From Thermoplasmata archaeon (GTDB taxonomy: Archaea; Thermoplasmatota; Thermoplasmata; Thermoplasmatales; Thermoplasmataceae), in assembly GCA_021810045.1 (NCBI GenBank), contig JAJZJR010000003.1, positions 90,189 through 154,188 on the forward strand: a stretch of DNA of 64,000 nucleotides. The letters are read 5' to 3'. How positions within the stretch are numbered: position 1 is the stretch's first letter; each line of letters starts with the position of its first letter. The notes under the pieces are model-generated. The model worked only from the letters and a program-made list of their open reading frames with translations. It was not told where the DNA came from and did no database searches. Below are positions 1-7,555 of the stretch, piece by piece. The position numbers and the translations under genes were made by a program.

Positions 1-1
1 C

Positions 2-829
2 GAGGAGACAAATCAGTTCTTCAGGAGTGCCTTGAATGAACAGCTTTTCTATGTCCAGAAGGGGGAAGGAGTACTCAATTCTCCACTTGGGGCCCTTCGT
101 TTCAGCAGGGGCGATTATGTTTATGTTCCAAAAGGCACAACATACGAAATAAAGTATGAGCAAGGCTCGGAATTTTTCTTTGTTGAGTCAAAAGACAGGT
201 TGAGTGTTCCTCCAAGGTATCTGAATATATATGGTCAGATCAAGGAAGGTTCCCCATATTATACCAGGGATATCCGATACCCAGTGCTTGGAGAACCAAA
301 CCTCAGTAATGGTGACTTTAAGGTACTGGTTGATTTCGGTGACTACTATCTGGAGGAAACGAGAGATCAGCATCCATTCGACGTTGCTGGCTGGGATGGA
401 TATCTCTTCCCATGGGCTGTTAATATCTCACTGATGGCACCCATAGTGGGGAGACTGCACCAGCCTCCTCCTGTTCATGAAACCTTCAGTTCTAGGGGCT
501 TCATGGTGGGCACTTTCCTTCCCAGGAAGTATGATTTCCATCCCAGGGCCATACCTATTTCATATTATCACAGCAATATAGACACAGACGAGGTTCTATT
601 TTATTCCTCTGGCAATTTCATGAGCAGAAAGGGCATATCTGAAGGTTCTCTCACTCTCCACGTACGCGGCCTTATACATGGGCCTCAACCTGGTGCTGTC
701 GAGGGTGCCATAGGAAAGGAAGGTACAGATGAAATTGCCGTTATGGTGGAAGCGTATAAACCACTCAAACTCACCAGAGAAGCTCTTGGCATCGAAGATA
801 CAGAATACATGTCATCGTGGTACTCGTGA
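2..829 (+). CDS. hmgA: Homogentisate 1,2-dioxygenase-like ring-cleavage enzyme (5' end outside window)
   Basis: This is the C-terminal part of a cupin-fold Fe(II) dioxygenase of the homogentisate 1,2-dioxygenase family, which opens the ring of para-dihydroxylated aromatics. The frame is open to the left edge, so the start is missing; about 275 residues are visible, against roughly 380-430 for the family. The metal site is recognisable: HQPPPVHE, then YYHSNIDTDEVLFY supplying a His and a Glu, and HVRGLIHGPQPG supplying a final His. It overlaps the next gene by four bases (GTGA), so the two are probably translated together. Because the partner looks like maleylacetate reductase rather than fumarylacetoacetase, the natural substrate may be hydroquinone-like instead of homogentisate; that is inference. 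Confidence 0.8.
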   Translation, partial: EETNQFFRSALNEQLFYVQKGEGVLNSPLGALRFSRGDYVYVPKGTTYEIKYEQGSEFFFVESKDRLSVPPRYLNIYGQIKEGSPYYTRDIRYPVLGEPNLSNGDFKVLVDFGDYYLEETRDQHPFDVAGWDGYLFPWAVNISLMAPIVGRLHQPPPVHETFSSRGFMVGTFLPRKYDFHPRAIPISYYHSNIDTDEVLFYSSGNFMSRKGISEGSLTLHVRGLIHGPQPGAVEGAIGKEGTDEIAVMVEAYKPLKLTREALGIEDTEYMSSWYS

Positions 830-1854
830 AATACAATTTTCTTCCAATGGATCGTGTTTATCACGGAATAGACTGTACAAGGGATATCCCCGACCTGATC
901 AAGGAACTGGAATGCAATAAGGCACTGATAATCACCAATAATTCGGTTTCAAAAGGCTCCTTTTACAGGGAATTCATAAATGAATTGCCCGTCCCTTTTG
1001 TGGAATTCAAAGAGATTACACAACATTCACCCATGGAGGAAATTGAACATGCCACTGAAACCTTGAGGAATTATGACTGTGACCTCATAATTTCCATTGG
1101 TGGGGGGAGTGTTATTGATGCAGCCAAGATCGTGAGATATTATTATGATCTGGCACTAAAACAGATTGCAATTCCAACCACACTTTCGGCTGCAGAATTT
1201 TCACACATTGCAGGTTACACCATAGGTGGAGAAAAGTCTGGTATTCGGGACAAAAGGATAACTCCAAATTATGTTTTCCTTGATCCGCGTGCAGTTATGG
1301 AGACTCCATTGACACTTTGGAGATCAACAGGTGTCCGCTCCCTTGATCACGCAATTGAAACCCTGTATTCAAATCCCAATAGTGAGGTAGCGAGAACAAT
1401 GGCAGTTTCAGCCCTGAAAAAACTCTTCAGCCATTTAAGATACGACAATCTCGAATCAAGATATGAATGCCTTCTAGCTGCGTGGTATTCTTATTTTGAG
1501 GTTTATGATGCACCCATGGGTCTCAGCCACAACATAGGAAGAGTCATCGGTTCCAAATATGAGGTTCCACACGGAATAACCAGTTGCATAACACTACCTC
1601 AGGTAGTTATGATGTATGCACATGAAAACCCAGGATTAATTGCCTCGATTTCAAGGGATCTTGGCTTCACTGAAACTACTGAGAAAGAATGTGCTGAAGG
1701 TTTTGCACGATATGTTGAGAATTTCATTGATTCCCTAGGCCTGACAACAAGGCTAACTGACTACGGAATAACAGAAGGAGACCTGGATTTTATAATTGGC
1801 AAATTGAAAGGAGATCCTGAAAAATTAAGGAAGCTCCTTTCAGGAATGTTTTAG
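826..1854 (+). CDS. Maleylacetate reductase-like iron alcohol dehydrogenase
   Basis: An iron-containing alcohol dehydrogenase-family protein most like maleylacetate reductase, which reduces maleylacetate to 3-oxoadipate with NAD(P)H. It shows the dinucleotide-binding ISIGGGSVIDAAK segment (about residues 91-103), the AIPTTLSAAE loop, and conserved His residues in RSLDHAIE and PMGLSHNIGR typical of the subfamily. I choose the GTG at 826, which overlaps the upstream TGA as GTGA; a GTG nine bases earlier is also possible. Length (342 residues) is normal. The tight coupling to a ring-cleaving dioxygenase supports a role downstream of aromatic ring opening. A glycerol dehydrogenase-like role is the alternative. 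Confidence 0.75.
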   Translation: MKYNFLPMDRVYHGIDCTRDIPDLIKELECNKALIITNNSVSKGSFYREFINELPVPFVEFKEITQHSPMEEIEHATETLRNYDCDLIISIGGGSVIDAAKIVRYYYDLALKQIAIPTTLSAAEFSHIAGYTIGGEKSGIRDKRITPNYVFLDPRAVMETPLTLWRSTGVRSLDHAIETLYSNPNSEVARTMAVSALKKLFSHLRYDNLESRYECLLAAWYSYFEVYDAPMGLSHNIGRVIGSKYEVPHGITSCITLPQVVMMYAHENPGLIASISRDLGFTETTEKECAEGFARYVENFIDSLGLTTRLTDYGITEGDLDFIIGKLKGDPEKLRKLLSGMF

Positions 1855-1855
1855 T

Positions 1856-2272
1856 TCAGTGAATAGATATTTCCTTTAATCCACTGGCCGGATTTACCTT
1901 TCTTTCAGCCCTTATGCTTTCAAAAACTGAGATACTTACCTCGAGCAAAGGATCAGCAACTCCTCCAAAGAGGTGTCCGCCTACCACAGCATGTGTTTTC
2001 CCGGCACATGAACTGTGAATATGGAATATGGGCTCATTCTCGGCTATGCTTCCGTGGAACGAAACAACTTCCAGGTTATCATTGAAGGTCTCTTTCTCGT
2101 ATTCCTTTCCGTTGAAATAACCCACAGTGAGGCCTTTAATCATTCCAACACCCCAGAGAATCTCGCCGCTTTTTACCTCATTCTCTTTTACAATTTTTTC
2201 CAGTGAGCCCAGGACATCGTCACCTTTTTCAAGTTTCACAAAAATTCTGTTTCCTTCTCTTTTTACCTGCAT
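1856..2272 (-). CDS. DUF296/PPC-domain protein
   Basis: A 138-residue stand-alone PPC (DUF296) domain. The core pattern is visible: GEILWGVGMIKGLTVGYF, a VVSFHGSI strand, then FHIHSSC and HAVVGGHLFGG, whose three His residues form the trimeric metal-binding site known in prokaryotic members. In plants the domain is fused to AT-hooks, but here there is no DNA-binding extension, so a DNA role should not be assumed. It converges on the maleylacetate reductase-like gene, with only one base between the stops. The biochemical role of archaeal stand-alone members is not established. Confidence 0.75.
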   Translation of the reverse strand: MQVKREGNRIFVKLEKGDDVLGSLEKIVKENEVKSGEILWGVGMIKGLTVGYFNGKEYEKETFNDNLEVVSFHGSIAENEPIFHIHSSCAGKTHAVVGGHLFGGVADPLLEVSISVFESIRAERKVNPASGLKEISIH

Positions 2273-2304
2273 GAAAAAGGAATCGCTACAGTCAACATTA
2301 ATTT

Positions 2305-2907
2305 TCAGATTTGCGATGTATTGTATTTGTCAACAATGCTCCATTTATTCCTGTCCTTTGTAGTGGCAATAATGGAGCAGTTTTGAAACACTACACCCAT
2401 CGGTACTGGCTCTATCTGTTCATTATAAAATGTTCTCATTACACCACCATGGCAAACGGCCAGTATCTTCGTGCTTCCATATTTTTCGTACAGGCTGTTG
2501 AAAGTATTTACCACTCTTTCGGCAAAATGGCTGTATAATTCGGCCCCAGGAACATTGTCAAGAGAAGTGCTGGTCATTTCCATTTTGAACCCGTAGTTAT
2601 TGAGTATTTCCGCTGCTGTAAGTCCTTCAGCCTTCCCGCAGGTTCTTTCGCGTATCCCCGGTTCAATCCTCATCTCAACATCCCCAAGTTTGGAAGCTAC
2701 TATGGCTGCAGTTTCTCTTGCACGTTTCAAATCGCTGCTCACGATTATTTCGGGCTTAATTGTGTTAACAAATTCTGCAGCTTCCCTTGCCTGTGCCCTG
2801 CCATTGTCGTTGAGAGGCTCATCCATGGAACACTGCCAGATATGTTTCCTGTTGGTATCGGTTTCCCCATGTCGCATTATAAAGAATCTTGATGTGTTGT
2901 ATTGCAC
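2305..2907 (-). CDS. Histidine phosphatase (phosphoglycerate mutase-like)
   Basis: A 200-residue branch-1 histidine phosphatase. The catalytic motif RHGETDTN begins near residue 12, the second Arg lies in SSDLKRARETA (about residue 60), and the second catalytic His is in AVCHGGVMR (about residue 155). Members remove phosphate from small metabolites such as phosphoglycerate, fructose bisphosphate or nucleoside phosphates; the substrate cannot be read from the sequence. It lies 32 bases upstream of the DUF296 gene on the same strand and 36 bases downstream of the haem-oxygenase-fold gene, so the three may be cotranscribed. Confidence 0.8.
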   Translation of the reverse strand: MQYNTSRFFIMRHGETDTNRKHIWQCSMDEPLNDNGRAQAREAAEFVNTIKPEIIVSSDLKRARETAAIVASKLGDVEMRIEPGIRERTCGKAEGLTAAEILNNYGFKMEMTSTSLDNVPGAELYSHFAERVVNTFNSLYEKYGSTKILAVCHGGVMRTFYNEQIEPVPMGVVFQNCSIIATTKDRNKWSIVDKYNTSQI

Positions 2908-2943
2908 AAAGTAAAATATTGGAGGTATTAAAAGTGTTTTAGA

Positions 2944-3627
2944 TCAGTTATCGGATAGGCCAAGCCAGAATTTCTCTTCAAGGTTCAGGATTCCATTGGC
3001 TCCTTTCATGAACTTCTCTCTGGCATCCGGATCGTTTGCGTGAGTACCAAGAACATTCTCCATAGCTTCCTCATGGTGTTCCTCAAGTTCCCTGTGGAAC
3101 GTGAAATACTTGATGTTCATATCTTTGTATTCAGGATGCTTATTTTTCCAGATGTCCATCCCTGCGAGGATTTTATCCCACATGGGTATTGCCATGTTCT
3201 CAAGTCCAAATTCCGCTCCAAGTGCCTCAAAATGGTCTCCTGAAAAGTAATTTCTCATTCCGTCGAGCCATGCTTTAGTGCTCTTCAGCTGTTCCCTCTT
3301 CACAAGTTCTGAAGGTTCAACGCCTATGCTTCTAAGATATGATCTGTACAGAAGCTCGTGTCTGTGACGCGGGTTTTCGTCGCCAAGTTCTGATACAAGT
3401 ATTGTTGTAAGATTCTCGGCATCGTTTTCATCCGGAGTATTAACGAGAAGCAATGACAGGATTGAAACCCATTCCCTGGTAAAATGGTAAAACTCCACGG
3501 AGAATCTTTTGAACTCATCCTCCGTGATGTTGCCCTTTGCAAACCTGTTGATAAAATCATTGTCAATGGCTTTATGCCCCTTCACAAAATCATAAGTCTC
3601 CTTGTAAAAGCCGCTTTCTTGAAACAT
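2944..3627 (-). CDS. Haem-oxygenase-like diiron (TENA/PqqC fold) protein
   Basis: A 227-residue all-helical protein of the iron-containing haem-oxygenase-like oxidase group. Acid/His pairs suited to a diiron site are spread over the helices: EFYHFTREW near residue 45, LGDENPRHRHE near 90, EFGLENMA near 143, and FHRELEEHHEEAM near 177. Related enzymes carry out oxidative chemistry such as decarboxylation or C-C scission on small substrates, but the substrate here is unknown. Alternatively it could be a TenA-like thiaminase; the lack of a recognisable TenA nucleophile context argues mildly against that. Confidence 0.65.
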   Translation of the reverse strand: MFQESGFYKETYDFVKGHKAIDNDFINRFAKGNITEDEFKRFSVEFYHFTREWVSILSLLLVNTPDENDAENLTTILVSELGDENPRHRHELLYRSYLRSIGVEPSELVKREQLKSTKAWLDGMRNYFSGDHFEALGAEFGLENMAIPMWDKILAGMDIWKNKHPEYKDMNIKYFTFHRELEEHHEEAMENVLGTHANDPDAREKFMKGANGILNLEEKFWLGLSDN

Positions 3628-3793
3628 ATTTTTTCCTCAGTAATTACAAGGGAAAGATGATATTTAAGCCTATCTGATAAAATATATTAATTAAGATTTT
3701 TAAAAAATTTAACAAAATTGAGCGAGAAATCTCCTTCCGAAAGGAAGGGGATGAAAGCTAAATCTTTTTGGTTCAGAAGAATATACTACAACC

Positions 3794-4216
3794 ATGTCCC
3801 ATGACCTCGATAAAGGGGCTCATTCCGTTTACTCTCTCTATTATCATTTTATCCAGGTGGTGAAGTACCGCAGGAAGGTCTTCACCAATGATGAACTGGT
3901 GGACTTCCTCAAGACAAAGGTAAGGGAAATAGCGGAGAGATTCGATGTCGAGGTGGTATCAATAGAATGTGACGTGGATCATTTCCACATGCTGTTCAGG
4001 GGAACTCCGGTACTGAGGATCACCGAATTTGTGAATGCGGTGAAGACCATTACATCCAGGGAAATCCAGAGAAATTTTCCAGATGTGAAGAAAGTTCTGT
4101 GGAAGGGCAAGATGTGGTCACCATCATACTTCCTTGCAACATCCGGACAGGTAACATTGCCCATACTTATGAAGTATGTTGAATCGCAGGAGATCAAAGG
4201 AGATCAAGCGAATTGA
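3794..4216 (+). CDS. tnpA: Y1 (HUH) transposase TnpA
   Basis: A 140-residue IS200-type single-strand transposase. The HUH metal-binding motif is present as ECDVDHFHMLF (His-Phe-His, about residues 56-66), and the catalytic tyrosine is in LMKYVESQ (about residue 130). VVKYRRKVF near residue 25 is the usual N-terminal signature. The ATG at 3794 follows the left-end hairpin by about 40 bases. The 3' end overlaps tnpB by four bases (ATGA), a standard IS605 arrangement in which TnpA cuts and joins the ends on the lagging-strand template. Confidence 0.9.
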   Translation: MSHDLDKGAHSVYSLYYHFIQVVKYRRKVFTNDELVDFLKTKVREIAERFDVEVVSIECDVDHFHMLFRGTPVLRITEFVNAVKTITSREIQRNFPDVKKVLWKGKMWSPSYFLATSGQVTLPILMKYVESQEIKGDQAN

Positions 4217-5415
4217 AGACATACCGGTTCAGGCTGTACCCGTCTGCGGATCAGGAAAGAAAGCTCAACGAACAGCTGGAGTCGTGCAGACAGCTGTACA
4301 ATTCATTCCTGCTTGAAAGAAGATATGCATACAGGGGACAGAAGAAGTCCCTCACATACAATCACCAGCAGAACCAGATACCTGAACTCAAGCAGGAATT
4401 TGAGGAATACAGGAACATTCATTCCCAGGTCCTTCAGGACGTTGCACGGAGAGCGGAACGTGCATACCAGAACTTCTATCGCCGAATAAGGGAGAAGAAG
4501 CAGGGTGTCAGGCAGAAAGCAGGATTCCCACGTCTGAAGGGAAAAGGACAGTACAGGTCACTGACCTACACTCAGTCGGGATTCCACCTCATGGAAAACG
4601 GACACCTGAAGCTATCAAAGATCGGAAGACTAAGAATGTTCCAGCACCGTGACATAAAAGGCGAAATAAAGACACTGAATATATCACGGGACGGATCAGG
4701 AAAATGGCATGCATCATTCTCAGTAAAGCAGGACAACTTAGTATTTCGGCCTGAACATACGGGTAACACCATCGGAATAGATGCAGGACTGCTGCATCTC
4801 ACCACGATGAGTGACGGAACTGTGATCGATCCCCCTCACTTTCTCATGAAAAGCGAGAGGAGGATCACGAAGGCACAGAGGAACCTTTCACGCAGGAAGA
4901 AAGGATCAAGCAACAGGAAGAAAGCAAGAATCACTCTCTCGAAACAGCATAAGAAGGTAAAGGATCAGAGAGAGGACTTTGCTCACAAGCTCTCAAATGA
5001 GATAGTGAGGAACAATGATCTCATTGTCTTCGAGGACCTGAACATAAGAAACATGGTGAAGAATCACCATCTGGCGAAGAGCATTGCGGATGCTTCATGG
5101 AACACCCTGATACAATACACAACCTACAAGGTTGAAAGTGCCGGTAAGCTTGTGGTATCAGTGGATCCGGGAAACACATCACGTACATGCTCAAGGTGTG
5201 GATGGAAGAAGGAATCACTTGGATTGTCCGAAAGGACATTCCTCTGTGAGTCCTGCGGTCTTGATATCGATCGGGATCTCAATGCCGCAATCAACATCCA
5301 CAATAAAGGAATGGAAAAGGTAGGGAGGGGCACTCCCGAAGTTACGCCTGTGGAGATCGGGGCACTACCCGCAAGGGCATCCCTGATCGGCGAAGCAGGA
5401 AGCCCCGTCCGATAG
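4213..5415 (+). CDS. tnpB: RNA-guided nuclease TnpB
   Basis: A 400-residue TnpB. The RuvC residues are all present: Asp in GIDAGLLHL (about residue 190), Glu in IVFEDLNIRNM (about 275), Asp in DIDRDLNAAINI (about 357). The zinc ribbon CSRCGWKKES...CESCG lies between the last two. TnpB proteins are guide-RNA-dependent DNA nucleases that favour retention of their element; the guide RNA is normally transcribed from the tnpB 3' end plus the right end. It ends inside the right-end structure, about 17 bases before the element boundary. Confidence 0.9.
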   Translation: MKTYRFRLYPSADQERKLNEQLESCRQLYNSFLLERRYAYRGQKKSLTYNHQQNQIPELKQEFEEYRNIHSQVLQDVARRAERAYQNFYRRIREKKQGVRQKAGFPRLKGKGQYRSLTYTQSGFHLMENGHLKLSKIGRLRMFQHRDIKGEIKTLNISRDGSGKWHASFSVKQDNLVFRPEHTGNTIGIDAGLLHLTTMSDGTVIDPPHFLMKSERRITKAQRNLSRRKKGSSNRKKARITLSKQHKKVKDQREDFAHKLSNEIVRNNDLIVFEDLNIRNMVKNHHLAKSIADASWNTLIQYTTYKVESAGKLVVSVDPGNTSRTCSRCGWKKESLGLSERTFLCESCGLDIDRDLNAAINIHNKGMEKVGRGTPEVTPVEIGALPARASLIGEAGSPVR

Positions 5416-5432
5416 GGCGGGGAGGATGTCAC
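5290..5432 (+). ncRNA. Putative TnpB guide (omega) RNA scaffold, element 1
   Basis: The last ~125 bases of tnpB and the right-end hairpin (5402-5421) are nearly identical in all three related elements, more so than the reading frame alone requires. By analogy with known TnpB systems this is where the scaffold lies, the guide being the flanking host sequence after about 5432. The 5' limit is a guess. Confidence 0.35.
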
Positions 5433-5444
5433 ACCCGATAATGT

Positions 5445-5891
5445 TCAGGTAAAAATGCTTGCACCACCGTGTAGACCTGGGGGAGAGAAAACTAATGTAG
5501 TACCAAGGATGAGTGCAATCACCAGTGAAATTACGTAGGTAATTATGGTTCCCAGAAGGGCTATGGCAAATCCTCCTAGAAGGCCAGTGTCAAATATTGA
5601 TGCATATACATAGCTTAGGACTACGATTGCAATGAGGAAACCGACAAGTATTGAAAATGGACCGATAAACAAAGTCAGCCCAATACTTACTATGAGGAAA
5701 ACTATAATCGTGATTATTGGTGCTGCCAATGCGGCAAGCATGGCCTTTCCAAAAGTTGTGTGTCTTCTGGAAATTATCTTTGCGGCCAGGTAAATAGGTA
5801 TTGAGATTACTATCCAGGCTATAATAAAAGCTATTATCAAGGCTATTACGGAGCCTGTTGCTGAAGGTATCATGGCGCCCATGAAATTCAA
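5445..5891 (-). CDS. Small polytopic membrane protein
   Basis: A 148-residue hydrophobic protein with about four or five membrane helices: residues 10-37, 50-75, 82-104 and 112-138, with a basic loop KIISRRHTTFGKA between the first two. I recognise no family. It converges on IS605 element 1, whose right end lies about 12 bases from its stop, and it is divergent from the uracil glycosylase gene with about 48 bases between starts. The C-terminal tail (SPPGLHGG) is Gly/Pro-rich. The insertion may have altered the original 3' end. Confidence 0.6.
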   Translation of the reverse strand: MNFMGAMIPSATGSVIALIIAFIIAWIVISIPIYLAAKIISRRHTTFGKAMLAALAAPIITIIVFLIVSIGLTLFIGPFSILVGFLIAIVVLSYVYASIFDTGLLGGFAIALLGTIITYVISLVIALILGTTLVFSPPGLHGGASIFT

Positions 5892-5939
5892 TGACGTATT
5901 TAGATATTTATCGTTCTCATCATGGGTTAGGGAAAACCT

Positions 5940-6623
5940 TTGATTTCAAATTCTCAAGATTGGAAAACTTTGAATACGGAAGTTGAAAAGTGCAGTAAAT
6001 GTCAGAGACTGGTAAAATTCAGGGAAGAAGTGCTTTCCGGTTCAAGGAAATATGCAGATGAAACTTTCTGGAGAAAACCGGTAACAGGATTTGGAGACCA
6101 CAATGGAAGGCTTGTTGTAGTAGGACTTGCCCCTGCAGCATCTGGGGCAAACCGCACAGGCAGGGTCTTCACGGGTGATAAAAGTTCAGAAGTACTTGTT
6201 TCAGCTTTTCACAGGGTCGGCTTATCCAATCTTTCCAATTCAGTTTCAAAGGATGACGGTCTCGTTTATACCGATTTATACCTAACCCTCGCAGTCAGGT
6301 GCGTACCTCCTGATAACAGGCCAGCAAAAGCTGAGGTGAATAGCTGCAAAGGTTACCTGGTAAAGGAATTAAATTTGCTTTCTAATGCAAAAGCAATAGT
6401 TGCACTGGGATCAATTGCTTTGGACACCCTGAAGCTAAGTCTTTCCGATCTGGGTTACAAAGTGAATGGAATGAAATTTCAACACGGGAAATACTACGAT
6501 CTGGAAAAGTTGAGAGTATATTGCTGCTATCATCCAAGTCCAAGGAACATAAATACAGGAAGGACTTCGGTAGAGGACATAACTGACGTGATCGGTGAGG
6601 CTTACAGGTTCGCATCAGCTTGA
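5940..6623 (+). CDS. Family 5 uracil-DNA glycosylase (UDGb)
   Basis: A 227-residue base-excision enzyme that removes uracil, and in family 5 other deaminated bases, from DNA. Motif A reads GLAPAASGANRTGR (about residues 62-75), without the usual catalytic acid, as is typical of family 5. Motif B reads HPSPRNINTGR (about 198). Four cysteines suited to a 4Fe-4S cluster are C18, C21, one in VRCVPP and one in NSCKGY. The start is a TTG at 5940. It converges with the downstream minus-strand gene, overlapping it by 22 bases. A uracil glycosylase fits a hot, acidic habitat where cytosine deamination is fast. Confidence 0.9.
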   Translation: MISNSQDWKTLNTEVEKCSKCQRLVKFREEVLSGSRKYADETFWRKPVTGFGDHNGRLVVVGLAPAASGANRTGRVFTGDKSSEVLVSAFHRVGLSNLSNSVSKDDGLVYTDLYLTLAVRCVPPDNRPAKAEVNSCKGYLVKELNLLSNAKAIVALGSIALDTLKLSLSDLGYKVNGMKFQHGKYYDLEKLRVYCCYHPSPRNINTGRTSVEDITDVIGEAYRFASA

Positions 6624-7555
6624 CGCACTGTGTCATTGATGTTTTTAAGGAGATCGAGAATATCACTGATCCTTGAGATGAAAGCGGAGACCTCTTCCAG
6701 TATAGTGCCTGGGGAAAAACCTGCTGTTACCACAAATGAATCTACGATCATTTTTACCACGGCGGGTCCAATTGGTTTCCTGAAAATGAGTGTCCCCGAA
6801 TTATCAGCAAGTTTTATTTCCGAGTCGAACAGCCCTTCTCCCTTCCTCACATCATAAACAGCATGATCAAGACTGATATCATTGGAGGTAACTTCTATCC
6901 ACAAGCCTCTGTGATAGTTATTTTCCTGGAAAATAAAAATTTCATGAATTTTGTCAGCAACCCGGAGGTATCCAAGCCCATCTGAAATTAGCTTCCTACC
7001 ATTCAAATCAATGGAATAGCGGTCTGTCCGCCTCCAAGAAAGCCTTGCAATTCTGTTGTCCTCGTACCATTGACTTTCATAGCCTTTGGAAAAATGGGAT
7101 CTGTCAGGAAACTGGAATTTGCTCAGGACAGAAGGATCTGGAGAATCTGAAATGAGGTCAAGTGCAATCCTTTCATATTCATCGTCAGAAACAACCGACG
7201 AAGAATCCATTTCAATCATTGTACCATGGATCCAGATCGTGGCAGAATCATGATTTCTATAATTCCTGCCAAGAAACAGGACATAATCTTTCACTTCCCT
7301 GGAGCGTATCATTGAATAACCACTGGAGAAATCCTTAAGCATTGATTTTGGAAAACCTGGAAAAAACCAGTCTAGAAAAAACTGTTTAATCCTTACTTCC
7401 TTGCCGCCAATCCTGAGGCAGTACCTGATGCTTGGCCATTTAAGATCATGGATCCTTACAGATATGTCATAAGGTTCCCGTGCCTTCGGTTTATAAACAA
7501 GAAAGGGAAGTCTGTATTTTCCTGCCTCTTCCAAAGAGCCAAGTATTTTTATCAT
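6602..7555 (-). CDS. Unknown protein translationally coupled to HerA-like ATPase
   Basis: A 317-residue soluble protein of no family I recognise. It begins at the base after the TAG stop of the HerA-like gene (TAGATG), so the two are almost certainly made together and probably form a complex. The predicted structure is mostly beta-rich (for example ARLSWRRTDRYSIDLNGRK and WIEVTSNDISLD), with an amphipathic C-terminal helix (FISRISDILDLLKNIND). No catalytic motif stands out. It could be a substrate-recognition or effector partner for the ATPase; that is inference from gene order alone. Confidence 0.65.
   Translation of the reverse strand: MIKILGSLEEAGKYRLPFLVYKPKAREPYDISVRIHDLKWPSIRYCLRIGGKEVRIKQFFLDWFFPGFPKSMLKDFSSGYSMIRSREVKDYVLFLGRNYRNHDSATIWIHGTMIEMDSSSVVSDDEYERIALDLISDSPDPSVLSKFQFPDRSHFSKGYESQWYEDNRIARLSWRRTDRYSIDLNGRKLISDGLGYLRVADKIHEIFIFQENNYHRGLWIEVTSNDISLDHAVYDVRKGEGLFDSEIKLADNSGTLIFRKPIGPAVVKMIVDSFVVTAGFSPGTILEEVSAFISRISDILDLLKNINDTVRQADANL

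Larger units (their letters stand above)
3722..5432 (+). mobile_element. IS200/IS605-family element 1 (tnpA + tnpB, apparently intact)
   Basis: A complete-looking IS605-type element. The left end holds GAGCGAGAAAT followed by a hairpin with a GAAA loop (3731-3750) and GGGATGAAAGC. The right end holds a GC-rich hairpin (5402-5421) followed by GAGGATGTCAC. The same two ends bracket the elements at 30.8-32.3 kb and 52.2-53.9 kb, which defines the boundaries to within a few bases. There are no terminal inverted repeats or target duplication, as expected for Y1 single-strand transposition. Both ORFs are open, so it could be mobile. Confidence 0.85.

Noticed and set aside
5124..5432. 102-codon minus-strand frame over the end of tnpB 1
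   Set aside because: Antisense to the conserved zinc ribbon and right end; similar mirror frames occur in the other tnpB copies.
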